This document shows positions 54,857 through 64,000 of a stretch of 64,000 bases of DNA, piece after piece. Every line of letters starts with the position of its first letter. Within the stretch, counting starts at the first letter, position 1. Source of the DNA: Fagopyrum homotropicum (taxonomy: Eukaryota; Streptophyta; Magnoliopsida; Caryophyllales; Polygonaceae); assembly GCA_033239125.1 (NCBI GenBank), contig BSWB01000002.1, forward strand, positions 90,144,560 through 90,208,559. The letters run 5' to 3'. The position numbers and the translations under genes were made by a program. The notes under the pieces were generated by a model. It was not told the DNA's origin, did no database searches, and saw only the letters and a program-made list of their open reading frames with translations.

Positions 54857-55872
54857 AAAAATCGAATATCTCCCCTTCTAAGTCCTAGGTAACCCAACAA
54901 TGAAGTCCATACTAATATCCTTCCAAGGTGACTTAGGCGTGGGTAAGGGGTATACAATCCATGAGGTTTCAATCTAGCCTTAGTCTTTAAACACACAAGA
55001 CATCTCTTAAGCAAGTTCTCTACATCTCTAAGCATATGAGGCCAATAAAAATGTGAATGCAGCATATGATAAGTCTTATCTCTCCCAAAATGCCCCATTA
55101 AGCCTCCCATATGGGCTTCCTCAACAAGTAATAGCCTAAGGGAACACTTAGGAATGCACATTTTATCAACTCTAAATAGAAAACCCTCAAACAAGTAATA
55201 CTTATCAAAGGCTCCTCTAGATGCACATTGCTTAAATATGTCTCCAAAATCAGAATCATCAACATATAAATCCTTATTATAATAGAAACCTAAGACCTTA
55301 GAATCCATAGTTGTGATTAAAGAATGTCTCCTAGAGAGAGCATCCGCTACAACATTATCCTTGCCCTTTTTATACTTTATGATATAAGGAAAAGTTTCTA
55401 TAAACTCCATCCATCTACCATGCCTCCTATCTAACTTATCTTGACTCCTAAAATGTCTTAAGGACTCATGATCGGTATGTAGGACAAACTCACTAGGCCA
55501 TAAATAATGTTGCCATGTTTTTAATACTCTAAACAATGCATAAAGTTCTTTATCATAGGTCGAGTAGTTTAAACATGTTCCCTTTAATTTTTCACTAAAG
55601 AAGGCTAGTGGCTTACCCTCTCGCATGAGTACTCCTCCAATGCCAATACCCGAAGCATCACACTCAACCTCAAAAGGTTTGGTGAAGTCCGGAAGAGCTA
55701 GAAGAGGTGCATGGGACAGCCTCCACTTCAACTCCTTAAGCACCTTCTCTTGAGCATCTCCCCACACATATGGCACCTTCTTCTTTGTCAAGGACATGAG
55801 TGGGGCTGCTATGGTGCTGAAATCTCGCACAAAACGTCTATAGAAGGTTGCTAGGCCGTGGAAACTCCTCAC
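54850..55872 (-). CDS. Element D RNase H and integrase N-terminal part
   Basis: A 340-residue frame. It starts with [20 protein letters not shown] (RT connection), then RNase [50 protein letters not shown] and [13 protein letters not shown], with all catalytic acidic residues visible. The integrase zinc region follows: [20 protein letters not shown] and [10 protein letters not shown] frameshift after HGLYTPYP disrupts the first-Asp region. Confidence 0.85.
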   Translation of the reverse strand: MRSFHGLATFYRRFVRDFSTIAAPLMSLTKKKVPYVWGDAQEKVLKELKWRLSHAPLLALPDFTKPFEVECDASGIGIGGVLMREGKPLAFFSEKLKGTCLNYSTYDKELYALFRVLKTWQHYLWPSEFVLHTDHESLRHFRSQDKLDRRHGRWMEFIETFPYIIKYKKGKDNVVADALSRRHSLITTMDSKVLGFYYNKDLYVDDSDFGDIFKQCASRGAFDKYYLFEGFLFRVDKMCIPKCSLRLLLVEEAHMGGLMGHFGRDKTYHMLHSHFYWPHMLRDVENLLKRCLVCLKTKARLKPHGLYTPYPRLSHLGRILVWTSLLGYLGLRRGDIRFLW

Positions 55873-55896
55873 TTGACCGACGGTTGCGGGAGTAGG

Positions 55897-57106
55897 TCAT
55901 TCCTGGATTGCCTTGATCTTCTCTCCATCCACTTCTAGACCTCTTGTGCTCACTACAAAACGAAGAAAAACAACTTGATTAGTACTAAACTCACATTTCT
56001 TCAAATTAGCATACAAATATTCAATTCTAAGAGTTGCAAGTACTTCCCTCAAATGTTCCTCATGCTCTTCAAGTGACTTACTATAGATGAGGATGTCATC
56101 AAAGTAAACCACAACAAACCTACCAATGTAGTGTCTCAACACGTGATTCATCAATCTCATAAATGTGCTAGGAGCATTGGTTAAACCAAATGGCATCACT
56201 AGCCACTCATAAAGACCAAACTTGGTCTTGAATGCCGTTTTCCACTCATCTTCCTCCCTCATTCTGATTTGGTGATAACCACTCCTAAGATCTATCTTAG
56301 AGAACAATGTGGCTCCATTCAACTCATCTAACATGTCATCTAAACGTTGGATAGGATGGCGGTACGTAATGGTGATGTTGTTGATGGCTGTACAATCAAC
56401 ACACATCCTCCATGTATTATCCTTCTTAGTAAGCGTGTCCACGGGTCACGGGTGACCCGTGACCCGGCGGGTTACGGGTAAGGGTCGAGGTGATCCTTAC
56501 CCGTGACCCGGCGGGTCAACCCGTCTGACCCAGCGGGTCGACCCGCCAAACCTTTTGGAAAAAAAATAAAAAAAAATGTAACCCAGTGCCTAAAAGGGTC
56601 GACCCGGCGGGTCATTTTTTTTTTTTAAAAAAAAATGGGGTTTAAAATAAAAGGGCCGACCCGCCGGGTCTGACCCGTGACCCGGCGGGTCGGCCATTTA
56701 TACGGGTCCGGGTCCGGGTCACCCTTTCCGGACCCTTGACCCGGCGGGTCGGACACGTCGACCCGGCGGGTCCGACCCGTGGACATGCTTACTTCTTAGG
56801 TACTAAGAGGACGGGAACGGCACTAGGACTCAAGCTCTCCCTTATATAACCCTTATCTAGGAGTTCTAGGACTTGGTTTTGGATCTCTTGGCTCTCCTTA
56901 GGGTTTATCATATAGGCTGGACGGTTTGGGAGTGTAGCACCGGGAATAAGATCTATTTGGTGCTCAATACCTCTAAAAGGTGGAAGGCCAGCCGGAATCT
57001 CGTCAGGAAACACATCACTAAACTCATCTAGGATAGCTAGGATGGGCTTAGGTAGGGTGGCCTTGGCTTCATCACTCAAAGTCACTAAGCTCTTGCACAA
57101 GCTCAC
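55897..57106 (-). pseudogene. Element D reverse transcriptase, split by a MITE
   Basis: Frame 57106-56789 gives the N-terminal part ([27 protein letters not shown]). The hAT MITE follows at 56430-56791. Frame 56442-55897 gives the rest: [50 protein letters not shown] and [20 protein letters not shown]. Without the MITE the VPKK-DNTW junction is exactly the family sequence. A second lesion is a TGA where Trp stands in the related AIxxWPTP (55897). Confidence 0.85.
56430..56791. mobile_element. 362-bp hAT-type MITE in element D's RT
   Basis: Terminal inverted repeats are TAAGCGTGTCCACGGGTC (left) and TAAGCATGTCCACGGGTC (reverse complement of the right end), 17 of 18 matching. The 8-bp TSD is CTTCTTAG (56422-56429 and 56792-56799), diagnostic of hAT. 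The interior is GC-rich with many GACCCGGCGGGTC-type palindromes around two A/T runs, and has no ORF. Removal of one TSD copy and the element restores the RT frame. Confidence 0.93.
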
Positions 57107-57132
57107 AAGAATGGCATCTAAAGGGGTGTAAT

Positions 57133-58683
57133 CTAGGATGTATCCTCCTTGGATGCTAGAAGGACACTAGAAGGTGTGGCTAATAGGGTGGTACTAATCT
57201 TGGCTGTGGGTTCTGTTTTAGACCGTGAGCTATCCCCTCTCTTTTTCACCTCATTTTGCTCCACACTCAACTCCTTCTTCTTCTCATAAAATTTAGCAAT
57301 CTGCAATGGTGTCATAGGCTTAAGAGTTAGTGTTTGACCATTAAATTCAAAGGTATGCCTATTAGTAAAACCATCATGCTTAACTCTCCTATCAAATTGC
57401 CATGGACGTCCCAAAAGAATATGACAAGCTTGCATGGGAACTACATCACAAGTAATGGTGTCCTCATAGCTACCTAAAGTGATAGTAACTCTAGCTTGCC
57501 TATTTACTTTTAATTCTCCACAATCATTCATCCAATGCAATTTGTAAGGCCTAGGGTGATAAAATGTGGTAATTTGCAACTTATTAATCGAATCAGTGCT
57601 AGCTATATTGCAACAACTACCTCCATCTATGATCATATTACACACCTTCCCTTTATTTAGACATCTAGTATGAAAAAGGTTCTCTCTTTGATTATCCTCA
57701 CACGGAGCTAGCTTAGCATGCAAAGTTCTTCTAGATATTAATGATTCTCCATGCTCATATTCAATGCCCTCATCACTATCACTACCAATTTTATGCAATC
57801 CATTAAGGTGGGTGTTATCATCATTTTCATGCTCATCCTCACTCTCATATTGTCCAAATTGATTTAAAATCATAATTTTCTTATTAGGACAATCCCTCAT
57901 GTAATGACCTCTACCTTGACATTTAAAACACACAATATCTCTAGAACGAAGAGTAGAGTTAGAGGTACTCCCTTGAGGACCAATTGATGGCTCATTCAAG
58001 GGTCTAGAGGATGAATGAGGTGTTGAGCTCCTTCTTTGTGCTCCTTGGTCCATGGTTGATGCTTTTCGGTCCTCCTTGGTGGATGTAGGCTCACGGCTGT
58101 AGGATCCTTGGGGCCGGCTGTTTTGTGCTTTCCGTGAGCTTGTAGCTCCAAAGCTTGTCTTGGCACCTTGGTTCCTAGCCTTTGTCTTCTTCTCTACTTT
58201 GATTGCCAAATGCAGCAGCTCCACTATGGTACTATAAGGATACAAATCAATTTCATTAGCCAAAGATGAGTTTAAAATGCGTAGATACCTAGCCATTGTA
58301 GAATCCTCATCTTCAACCACATTAGCTTTCACCATTGCCATTTGCATAGAGGTGTAGACCTCTTCGGCACTAATGGCTCCTTGTCTAAGGTTCTCCAACC
58401 TTTGCCTCAGCTCCCTAGCATAATGTTGAGGTACAAAACGAGCTCTCATCAAGGCCTTCATTTGTTCCCATGTAGTGATGGCTGGATCCAAGGTTCTTCT
58501 CCTTTCCTTGACAAGATGATCCCACCATACTAGTGCATATCCTTGGAACTCCAATGATGCAAGCTGGACCTTCCTTTGCTCTCCAAAGTGATGGCATGAC
58601 CAAAGTTGCTCTAATTTAGTCTCCCAATCCATGTAAGCATCCGGGTCATACTTGCCTTCAAAACTAGGAATCTTGACCTTCAC
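57133..58683 (-). CDS. Element D Gag core, zinc knuckle and protease
   Basis: A 516-residue open frame. Gag core: MKVKIPSFEGKYDPDAYMDW, YALVWWDHLVKERRR and HYARELRQRLENLRQGAIS. A basic linker follows, then the knuckle CFKCQGRGHYMRDCPNK and an acidic run (YESEDEHENDDNTH). Protease: CNMIIDGGSCCNIAS and CHILLGRPWQFDRR, then KPMTPLQIAKFYEKKK. It is the longest intact frame in the window and the best reference for the family. A frameshift after LLASKEDTS separates it from RT. Confidence 0.88.
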   Translation of the reverse strand: MKVKIPSFEGKYDPDAYMDWETKLEQLWSCHHFGEQRKVQLASLEFQGYALVWWDHLVKERRRTLDPAITTWEQMKALMRARFVPQHYARELRQRLENLRQGAISAEEVYTSMQMAMVKANVVEDEDSTMARYLRILNSSLANEIDLYPYSTIVELLHLAIKVEKKTKARNQGAKTSFGATSSRKAQNSRPQGSYSREPTSTKEDRKASTMDQGAQRRSSTPHSSSRPLNEPSIGPQGSTSNSTLRSRDIVCFKCQGRGHYMRDCPNKKIMILNQFGQYESEDEHENDDNTHLNGLHKIGSDSDEGIEYEHGESLISRRTLHAKLAPCEDNQRENLFHTRCLNKGKVCNMIIDGGSCCNIASTDSINKLQITTFYHPRPYKLHWMNDCGELKVNRQARVTITLGSYEDTITCDVVPMQACHILLGRPWQFDRRVKHDGFTNRHTFEFNGQTLTLKPMTPLQIAKFYEKKKELSVEQNEVKKRGDSSRSKTEPTAKISTTLLATPSSVLLASKEDTS

Positions 58684-58746
58684 TTTCCCTATTCTATCTA
58701 GCTCTTGATAAGGCCTAAATAGCTCATATTCTCGTCCTCTCCTTGG

Positions 58747-59148
58747 CTATGGGTGACGCCTAGGGAACTCTCTCCACATGCCTTCTTCCTTAACATCCTC
58801 TTGTGGCTCCTGAAAATCATCCACAAAACCTTGCACATTAGGTGTTCTAGGAAGAGGGTTAGCATGTCTCACACCTTGCCCTTGAGGGTTTCTTTGAGGT
58901 GATTCATGGGCTGTTTCTCTAGGGGCATCTCTAGACGTGCCTCCTAGCTCGAAAGTGGACCTCGGCTGTGGCGTGGTTGTGGGTGTTGGCCGAGACTCGA
59001 ACGTGCCAATCCGGTCGGTCAATCTTGCCACCAAATCCATTATTTGCTTCAACATAGCAAATGTCTCCGGGTGCATTGGCTCACTGCTTTGGGACTTGCT
59101 TGGACTATTAGACCTAGACATGATCAAAAAAACACACAAAACAAGCAA
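58747..59148 (-). CDS. Element D Gag N-terminal region
   Basis: Opens MLVLCVFLIMSRSNSPSKSQ; the natural start is probably the Met of MSRSNSP at about 59121, matching MSRSRSP of B and MSRSPSP of E3. It contains the coiled-coil-like FAMLKQIMDLVARLTDRIG and a Pro/Thr-rich stretch. A stop at about 58747 separates it from the Gag core frame. Confidence 0.78.
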   Translation of the reverse strand: MLVLCVFLIMSRSNSPSKSQSSEPMHPETFAMLKQIMDLVARLTDRIGTFESRPTPTTTPQPRSTFELGGTSRDAPRETAHESPQRNPQGQGVRHANPLPRTPNVQGFVDDFQEPQEDVKEEGMWREFPRRHP

Positions 59149-60283
59149 ACTAGTTGAATTAGATAAACAGAAAATTCTGACAAGTGTTTACTCTCACTCT
59201 CACACTCAAGTTGTGTTGATCACAAGCTATTTGATGCAATTGACTTGGATGGATTAAAACTCCTTCTAAGATCAATGCCTTAGCTCAACTAGCACACTCC
59301 TTAACTTGAAAAAGGGTGATACACGGCTGCTTGAAGGTTCACAACAGAAAACGTCAAGATAGACACTAAGAAGCTGAAATAAGACTCAAGACTCAACTAG
59401 TATGACTTGCAAGCAATATAACTAGCTAAATCACACAAAATACTCAAAAAAGACTCAAGACTCAAAGATAGATGCAAAAGGCTGATATGGACTCGAAAAG
59501 ATGGTAAACTCAAGATATGATAGAATTAGAGGAAAACAAGGAAGATAGACACACAAGAGACTAAGAAGAGAGCTTCAGTTACCTTGTCCTTATGCAATGG
59601 AGAGAGATATGGCCGGATGTGGTGTTTAACGTTGGCTTTTGGGTAATGGTGATGGATAAGAAATGAGGTAGGTAACTCTTGTTTGTAGTCTCAATGATCC
59701 TTTCACAATCAGATTGCAAAAACACTTGTTTTTCTAGCTTCTACACAACTTAGGTTAGTATAGAATATAATATGAAATGTATGATATGTAGGATGATGAA
59801 ATATATGAGAAAATATTTCTTTTTCTTTGTTTTTCTTTTGTGTTTCTTGGCTGACGTTTTGTGGAAGAAAATAGGAGAGAGGAATGAAATTAAAAATTGA
59901 AAAGAAATAAGAGATAACTAACTAGAAGTAGTCTCTTGTTGTTGCTACAAATAAGGAGCTTTTGTGGCCTCTCTCTCCTACTTGCAACGACTGATTTGTT
60001 TTGGAGAGTGGTCCCCCTTCTTTTTTTTTTTTGAACGGTTATTTGCCAAGAGGATGCAGCTGGATGTTTTGGATGAACAATGCCTGATGAAGGTGATGTA
60101 GAATGTCTGGAAAATGGTTGTTTTGGCTTGGCTTTCTCTCTTCTCCAATAAACACAAGAAACAAAGCAAATTAGACTCAAATAGACTCTTAAGATGAAGC
60201 AAATGACTCAAACAAAGAAAAGACTCAAAGAAGATACTCAAACCGTCAATGGTGATGACTGATTCCGGACTCGCAATCGACTA
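59149..60283 (-). other. Element D untranslated leader
   Basis: About 1.13 kb between Gag and the primer site. It has a T-rich stretch at 59815-59850 and a run of T at about 60020-60032 (purine-rich on the sense strand). No supported ORF. Confidence 0.6.
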
Positions 60284-60295
60284 GCTCTGATACCA
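60284..60295 (-). promoter_or_regulatory. Primer-binding site, tRNA-iMet (element D)
   Basis: Sense strand TGGTATCAGAGC, 3 nt from the LTR edge at 60299. Confidence 0.85.
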
Positions 60296-60298
60296 GTT

Positions 60299-61265
60299 TG
60301 ATGCGGGTTGGGGCCGCAAATGACTAGATCTAGATTGGGAATCCTTGAAGACCAACAATGGACGTTTTCCTTGACAAATGGCACGCAAAATCAGATTGTT
60401 TAGAACCAGAAATGACGTTGGACAAAAGGGAAGAAAGAGAATGAAATGGAACGTGGAATGTTTGGTAGAAGTAGATCCAAAAGAACCAAACGACTCCCTT
60501 ACAAGAACCTTGATCAGATTGATCAAAACCCAAGAAAGATGATGCCTTCAACCCTTTCTTCTATAACCTTACACAAGCCTTCAATGGAGACAAGCACAAG
60601 GAAGGACTAGTATTGACTAGTAGCACCAATCTCTAAAGAGATTAACACACACATAAACAATCTAGCAGGGATTCACAACAATTCAATCAATGGCTCACTT
60701 TATTGATTGAATTTTCTGAATAACAACAAAAGCTCTCAAAGAGACGGTTTATCAAGTTTTGCTAAAATCTATCTAATCTGGAAAGAAGCTAAGGGAGGCT
60801 TTTTATATGCCTAGAAAGCCTCCTATCTAAAAAAGGAAAAACATTTGTCAAAAAGACAATAAAACAAATAAAATAACTAAAAAAAATAAAAATAACCCTT
60901 AAAATATTTTGAACCTAAAGGTTATAAAAAGTCTTTCATTTTATACCAAAAGATGATATAAAATACAAAAGAAGCTCCAAAAGCCTCAATCTTCCATTTC
61001 TTGCAATTCCGGAACAAGTGTTTCTTCTTTGCTTTTGCATGGCTCCAAATCACGTGTGCATGGTCTCCCTTCCACGTCCAAGTCATCGGGAATTGTCATT
61101 AACGTGACTAAGGAAGCCTCAGTCAGCAATGGATCGTCAATGGTCTCCTTAGGAGCTAAGGACACCAACAAGTTGGACACCTCCTCTTGAATTGCTCTTG
61201 CCCTTGATCTTGTGATTGGCCCTTGCATTGTAGGACTAGTAGGGGCTGTTGGTGATGGTCCCTCA
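60299..61265 (-). repeat. LTR3, minus-strand copy: 5' LTR of element D
   Basis: From TGATGCGGGTTGGGG to GGTCCCTCA, about 967 bp, nearly identical to the plus-strand LTR3 copies at 52-53 kb. TATA (sense GGCATATAAAAAGCC) at 60797-60811. The outer edge lacks the last TCA of the family or has it altered. The apparent fusion frame 61720-60986 (AYNRTS then EGPSPTAP) arises because D is inserted in F's integrase. Confidence 0.82.
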
Positions 61266-62057
61266 CTAGTCCTGTTATATGCAAACTCAACATGTAGTAA
61301 CACATCCTCCTTCTCTTTCAAATTCTTCTTAATTATAGCCCTTAAAAGTGTCCCTAAAGTCCTATTAGTTACTTCGGTTTGGCCATCAGTTTGAGGGTGG
61401 CTAGCGGTAGAGAACAACAACTTAGTACCTAGCTTACCCCATAAAGTCTTCCAAAAGTAACTAAGAAATTTCACATCCCGATCACTAACAATGGTTCTAG
61501 GAACTCCATGTAGCCTAACTACTTCTCTAAAGAAGAGGTTTGCAACATTAGTGGCATCATCTGTTTTGTGACAAGCTATAAAGTGTGCCATCTTAGAGAA
61601 CCTGTCTACCACCACAAAAATAGAGTCTCTTCCTCTCTTAGTCAGGTAACCCCAAAATAAAGTCCATACTAATGTCTTCCCAAGGAGCTGCGGGAATGGG
61701 TAAAGGGGTATACAAACCATGGGGCATGACTCTAGACTTTGCTTTCAAGCATTCTAAGCATCTTTTCACAAAATTCTCAACATCCCTAAGCATGTGTGGC
61801 CAATAAAAATGAGTATGCAGCATATGATATGTCTTATCTCTACCAAAGTGACCCATCAAACCTCCCCTATAGGATTCATCCACAAGTAAAAGCCTAAGAG
61901 AACACTTTGGAATGCACACTTTATCAACTCTAAACAAGAAGCCATCAAACAAGCAAAACTTATCTACAACCCCTTTTTCCACACAAGCTTTATAAATCTC
62001 TCCAAAATCATCATCCTTTGCATATAAATCCTTAATGTAAGCCAAGAACTCTAGCAT
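61266..62057 (-). pseudogene. Element F integrase, 3' truncated
   Basis: Frame 62057-61638 carries the zinc region ([29 protein letters not shown]) and SMDFILGLP (first Asp). After a frameshift, frame 61720 onwards carries [31 protein letters not shown] (second Asp) and [19 protein letters not shown] (catalytic Glu), ending at VEFAYNRT where D's LTR begins. In the first region the normal EEAHKGG reads DESYRGG, so the first zinc His is Tyr. Confidence 0.8.
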
Positions 62058-62704
62058 CCAATGTAGTTAGCAAAACATGTCTCCTAGAAAGTGCATCAGC
62101 TACTACATTATCTTTTCCTTTCTTATACTTAATCACATAAGGAAATGTTTCAATGAACTCCATCCACCTACCATGCCTTCTATCAAGTTTATCTTGGCTC
62201 CTAAAGTGTTTTAATGATTCATGATCAGTATGCAATATAAACTCTCTAGGCCAAAGATAATGTTGCCAAGTCCTAAGCACTCTAAACAATGCATAAAGCT
62301 CCTTATCATAAGTAGAATAGTTTAGAGTTGGACCTTTCAATTTCTCACTAAAAAAGGTGATGGGTTTGCCCTCTTGCATAAGTACTCAACCAATTCCTAT
62401 ACCCGACGCATCACACTCCACCTCAAATGGCCTCGTGAAGTATGGGAGAACAAGCAATGGGGCGTTGGTCAACATCCACTTGAGCTTTTCGAAAGCTCTC
62501 TTGGGCCTCTCCCTACACGAATGGTATATTCTTCTTAGTGATCTCGGTTAGAGGGGCGGCTATGGTACTGAAATCTCTCACAAATTGCCTATAAAAGCTA
62601 GTCAATCCATGAAAGTTGCGCACATCACCAATAGACGTCGGGGTTGGCCAATCTCGAATAGCTTTGATGTTTTCCTCATCTACTCGCAGCCTTTGAGCAC
62701 ACAC
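62032..62704 (-). pseudogene. Element F RNase H
   Basis: Frame 62704-62513 ([20 protein letters not shown]) and frame 62379-62032 ([62 protein letters not shown]). A stop removes the start of the first-Asp block, in the stretch between the frames. The remaining acidic residues are intact. Confidence 0.78.
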
Positions 62705-63204
62705 TACAAGCCAAGAAATATAACTTCATCTGTGTAGAAATCACACTTCTTAATATTAGCATATAAGTGTTCAAGTCTAAGAGTAGAAATAACCTGACGG
62801 AGATGATCCGCATGCTCCTCTACGGACCGGCTATAGATGAGTATGTCGTCGAAGTTGACAACGACAAACTTCCTTATGAACTTCCTCAAAACATGGTTCA
62901 TGAGGCGCATGAATGTGCTGGAAGCATTAGTCAAGCCGAATTGCATAACAAGCCACTCATAAAGCTCAAACTTGGTCTTGAATGCCGTCTTCCATTCGTC
63001 GCCCTCCTTCATTCGAATCTGATGATAGCTACTTCTAAGGTCGATCTTGGAGAAGGTAGTTGTTCCATGTAGCTCATCCAGCATGTCATCAAGGCGGGGA
63101 ATGGGATGACAATACTTGATGGTGATGTTGTTGATAGCTCTACAATCAACACACATCCGCCAAGTGGTGTCCTTCTTAGGGACTAGTAGAACCCGAACCG
63201 CCAT
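62704..63204 (-). pseudogene. Element F reverse transcriptase with altered catalytic motif
   Basis: A 166-residue frame: [38 protein letters not shown] and [19 protein letters not shown]. The catalytic motif reads [12 protein letters not shown], so the Tyr of YFDD is Asn. Further non-family residues (MPFG to MQFG, APSTF to ASSTF, SGYHQ to SSYHQ) suggest a dead copy. Confidence 0.82.
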
Positions 63205-63219
63205 AGGATTAAGGCTCTC

Positions 63220-63969
63220 TCAAATGTAGCCCTTACGAAGGAGCTCTTGTACCTGCATTTGAATCTCCTCACTCTCCTTTGGGTTCATTCTATAGGTGGG
63301 TTGGTTTGGGAGAGTAGCTCCGGGAATAAGATCTATTTGATGCTCAATACCCCGAAATGGTGGCAGCCCCGGGGGTATTTCATCCGGAAACACATCTGTA
63401 AACTCATCCAAGATAGCTAAAATACTAGGGGATAAATTAACTAGGGTCGAGTTGCTTACCAAATTCAGCCCTTTACACAAACACACGAGCGCAACATCGG
63501 GAGGTAGGTAATCTGTGATGTACTCCCTCTTGGCTGCGAGCAATGTCCTCGGTAGGGGCTGGACGGCTGCTGCGATTGCTTTGCCTTTGGTGGCGGTCCT
63601 TGCTGCAGCGCGGTTGTCCATGGCGTCGGCTTCCTTGGCGGCTGCAGAAAACGCTCCTCCCTTGGCCGGCGTCGTCTCGGTGTGACCGCTGCTTGCTTGG
63701 ACAACTTCTCTTGATTTCTTCTCAAAAGCCTCCGCAATCTGCATAGGAGTCATAGGCTTGAGAGTAACAAGTTTATCTTTAAAGGTAAAAGAATACTTGT
63801 TAGTAAAACCGTTATGCAACACTTTCCTATCATATTGCCAAGGTCGGCCTAACAAAACATGACAAGCTTGCATTGGAACCACATCACATAGAATAGTGTC
63901 TTCATAATGTCCTAAGGTAATGTGAATTTTAGCTTGCTTGTTTACCTTAAGCTCCCCACAATCATTCAT
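63220..63969 (-). pseudogene. Element F protease C-terminal half and RT N-terminus
   Basis: A 249-residue frame: CDVVPMQACHVLLGRPWQYD (end of protease), LVTLKPMTPMQIAEAFEK, an Ala/Lys-rich linker, LSPSILAILDEFTDVFPDEI and [20 protein letters not shown]. It ends at 63220 with a stop shortly after RKGYI. The protease active site would lie beyond 64000. Confidence 0.8.
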
Positions 63970-64000
63970 CCAATGTAGCTTGTAAGGCCTAGGGTGGTAG

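Larger units (their letters stand above)
54134..61265 (-). mobile_element. Element D: CRM-like Ty3/gypsy element with hAT MITE
   Basis: The 5' LTR (LTR3 type, 60299-61265), tRNA-iMet primer site, leader, gag, protease, RT (split by a hAT MITE), RNase H and integrase are all in order on the minus strand. The 3' end is lost: integrase is interrupted by LTR X at 54133. The right edge sits inside the integrase of element F, so D is nested in F. Long clean frames make it one of the best-preserved elements here. Confidence 0.82.
61266..64000 (-). mobile_element. Element F: CRM-like Ty3/gypsy element, runs off the window
   Basis: The minus-strand order protease, RT, RNase H, integrase is visible. 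Gag and the 5' LTR lie beyond 64000, and the 3' end is cut by element D at about 61265, after VEFAYNRT of integrase. Several frameshifts. The Gag-protease linker is unusually Ala-rich (about 63540-63700). Confidence 0.8.

Noticed and set aside
1..64000. Host genes, tRNA or rRNA genes, CRISPR arrays, bacterial-type operons
   Set aside because: All long frames belong to retrotransposons. tRNA-like words occur only as primer-binding sites. No array of direct repeats with unique spacers was seen.

Overview
This 64-kb window looks like a gene-free block of a flowering-plant nuclear genome built almost entirely from Ty3/gypsy LTR retrotransposons inserted into one another. I found no host gene, tRNA or rRNA gene and no CRISPR array. 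The plant origin rests on Athila-type elements with a tRNA-Asp primer site, chromovirus-type polyproteins with a tRNA-iMet primer site, and plant-type hAT and Tourist-like MITEs. Most chromovirus-type elements resemble the CRM (centromeric) clade: their RT wording is CRM-like, the integrase carries an FNVxDLSP motif with no chromodomain, and the reading frame runs through the polypurine tract into the 3' LTR. A pericentromeric position is therefore plausible but not shown.

Layout. (1) 1-10617: unassigned DNA, then a plus-strand solo LTR (H, 1234-10503, target-site duplication (TSD) ATCAT) split by a minus-strand Athila element (1495 to about 9.8 kb) that has lost RT/RNase H. (2) 10618-40007: outer element E1 (TSD CTTGA). 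Its integrase was hit twice, 8 bp apart, by element B (12017-19888, TSD TGTTG) and element E2 (19907-33858, TSD CTATT). E2's 3' LTR was then hit by E3 (20471-25441, TSD CTCTC), and B's 3' LTR by a 290-bp Tourist-like MITE. (3) 40008-43414: decayed Athila gag, an Athila-type LTR rich in a CCACGGCCGTGG palindrome, and an LTR-tail fragment. (4) 43415-48319: element C (TSD CACAA). (5) 48325-52350: a plus-strand chimera of CRM-like gag-protease and Athila integrase, then a second Athila-type LTR. (6) 52352-64000: two plus-strand LTRs with almost nothing between them, minus-strand element D carrying a 362-bp hAT MITE in its RT, and element F, which runs off the window and has D's LTR in its integrase.

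How the parts relate. B, E1, E2, D and F encode Gag, protease, RT, RNase H and integrase, but every copy is broken by stops, frameshifts or insertions. E3 and C share the primer site, leader and LTR type of E1/E2 and are about the same size (4.97 and 4.91 kb). Instead of gag-pol they carry a Gag N-terminus joined to a long acidic ORF and a degenerate RT remnant. They look like one non-autonomous family mobilised in trans by E1/E2-type elements, and this is the best candidate here for an undescribed system. The second is a set of short GC-rich palindromic words, different in each Athila-type family, scattered through LTRs and untranslated regions. All boundaries and similarities were read by eye; no alignment program or database was used.
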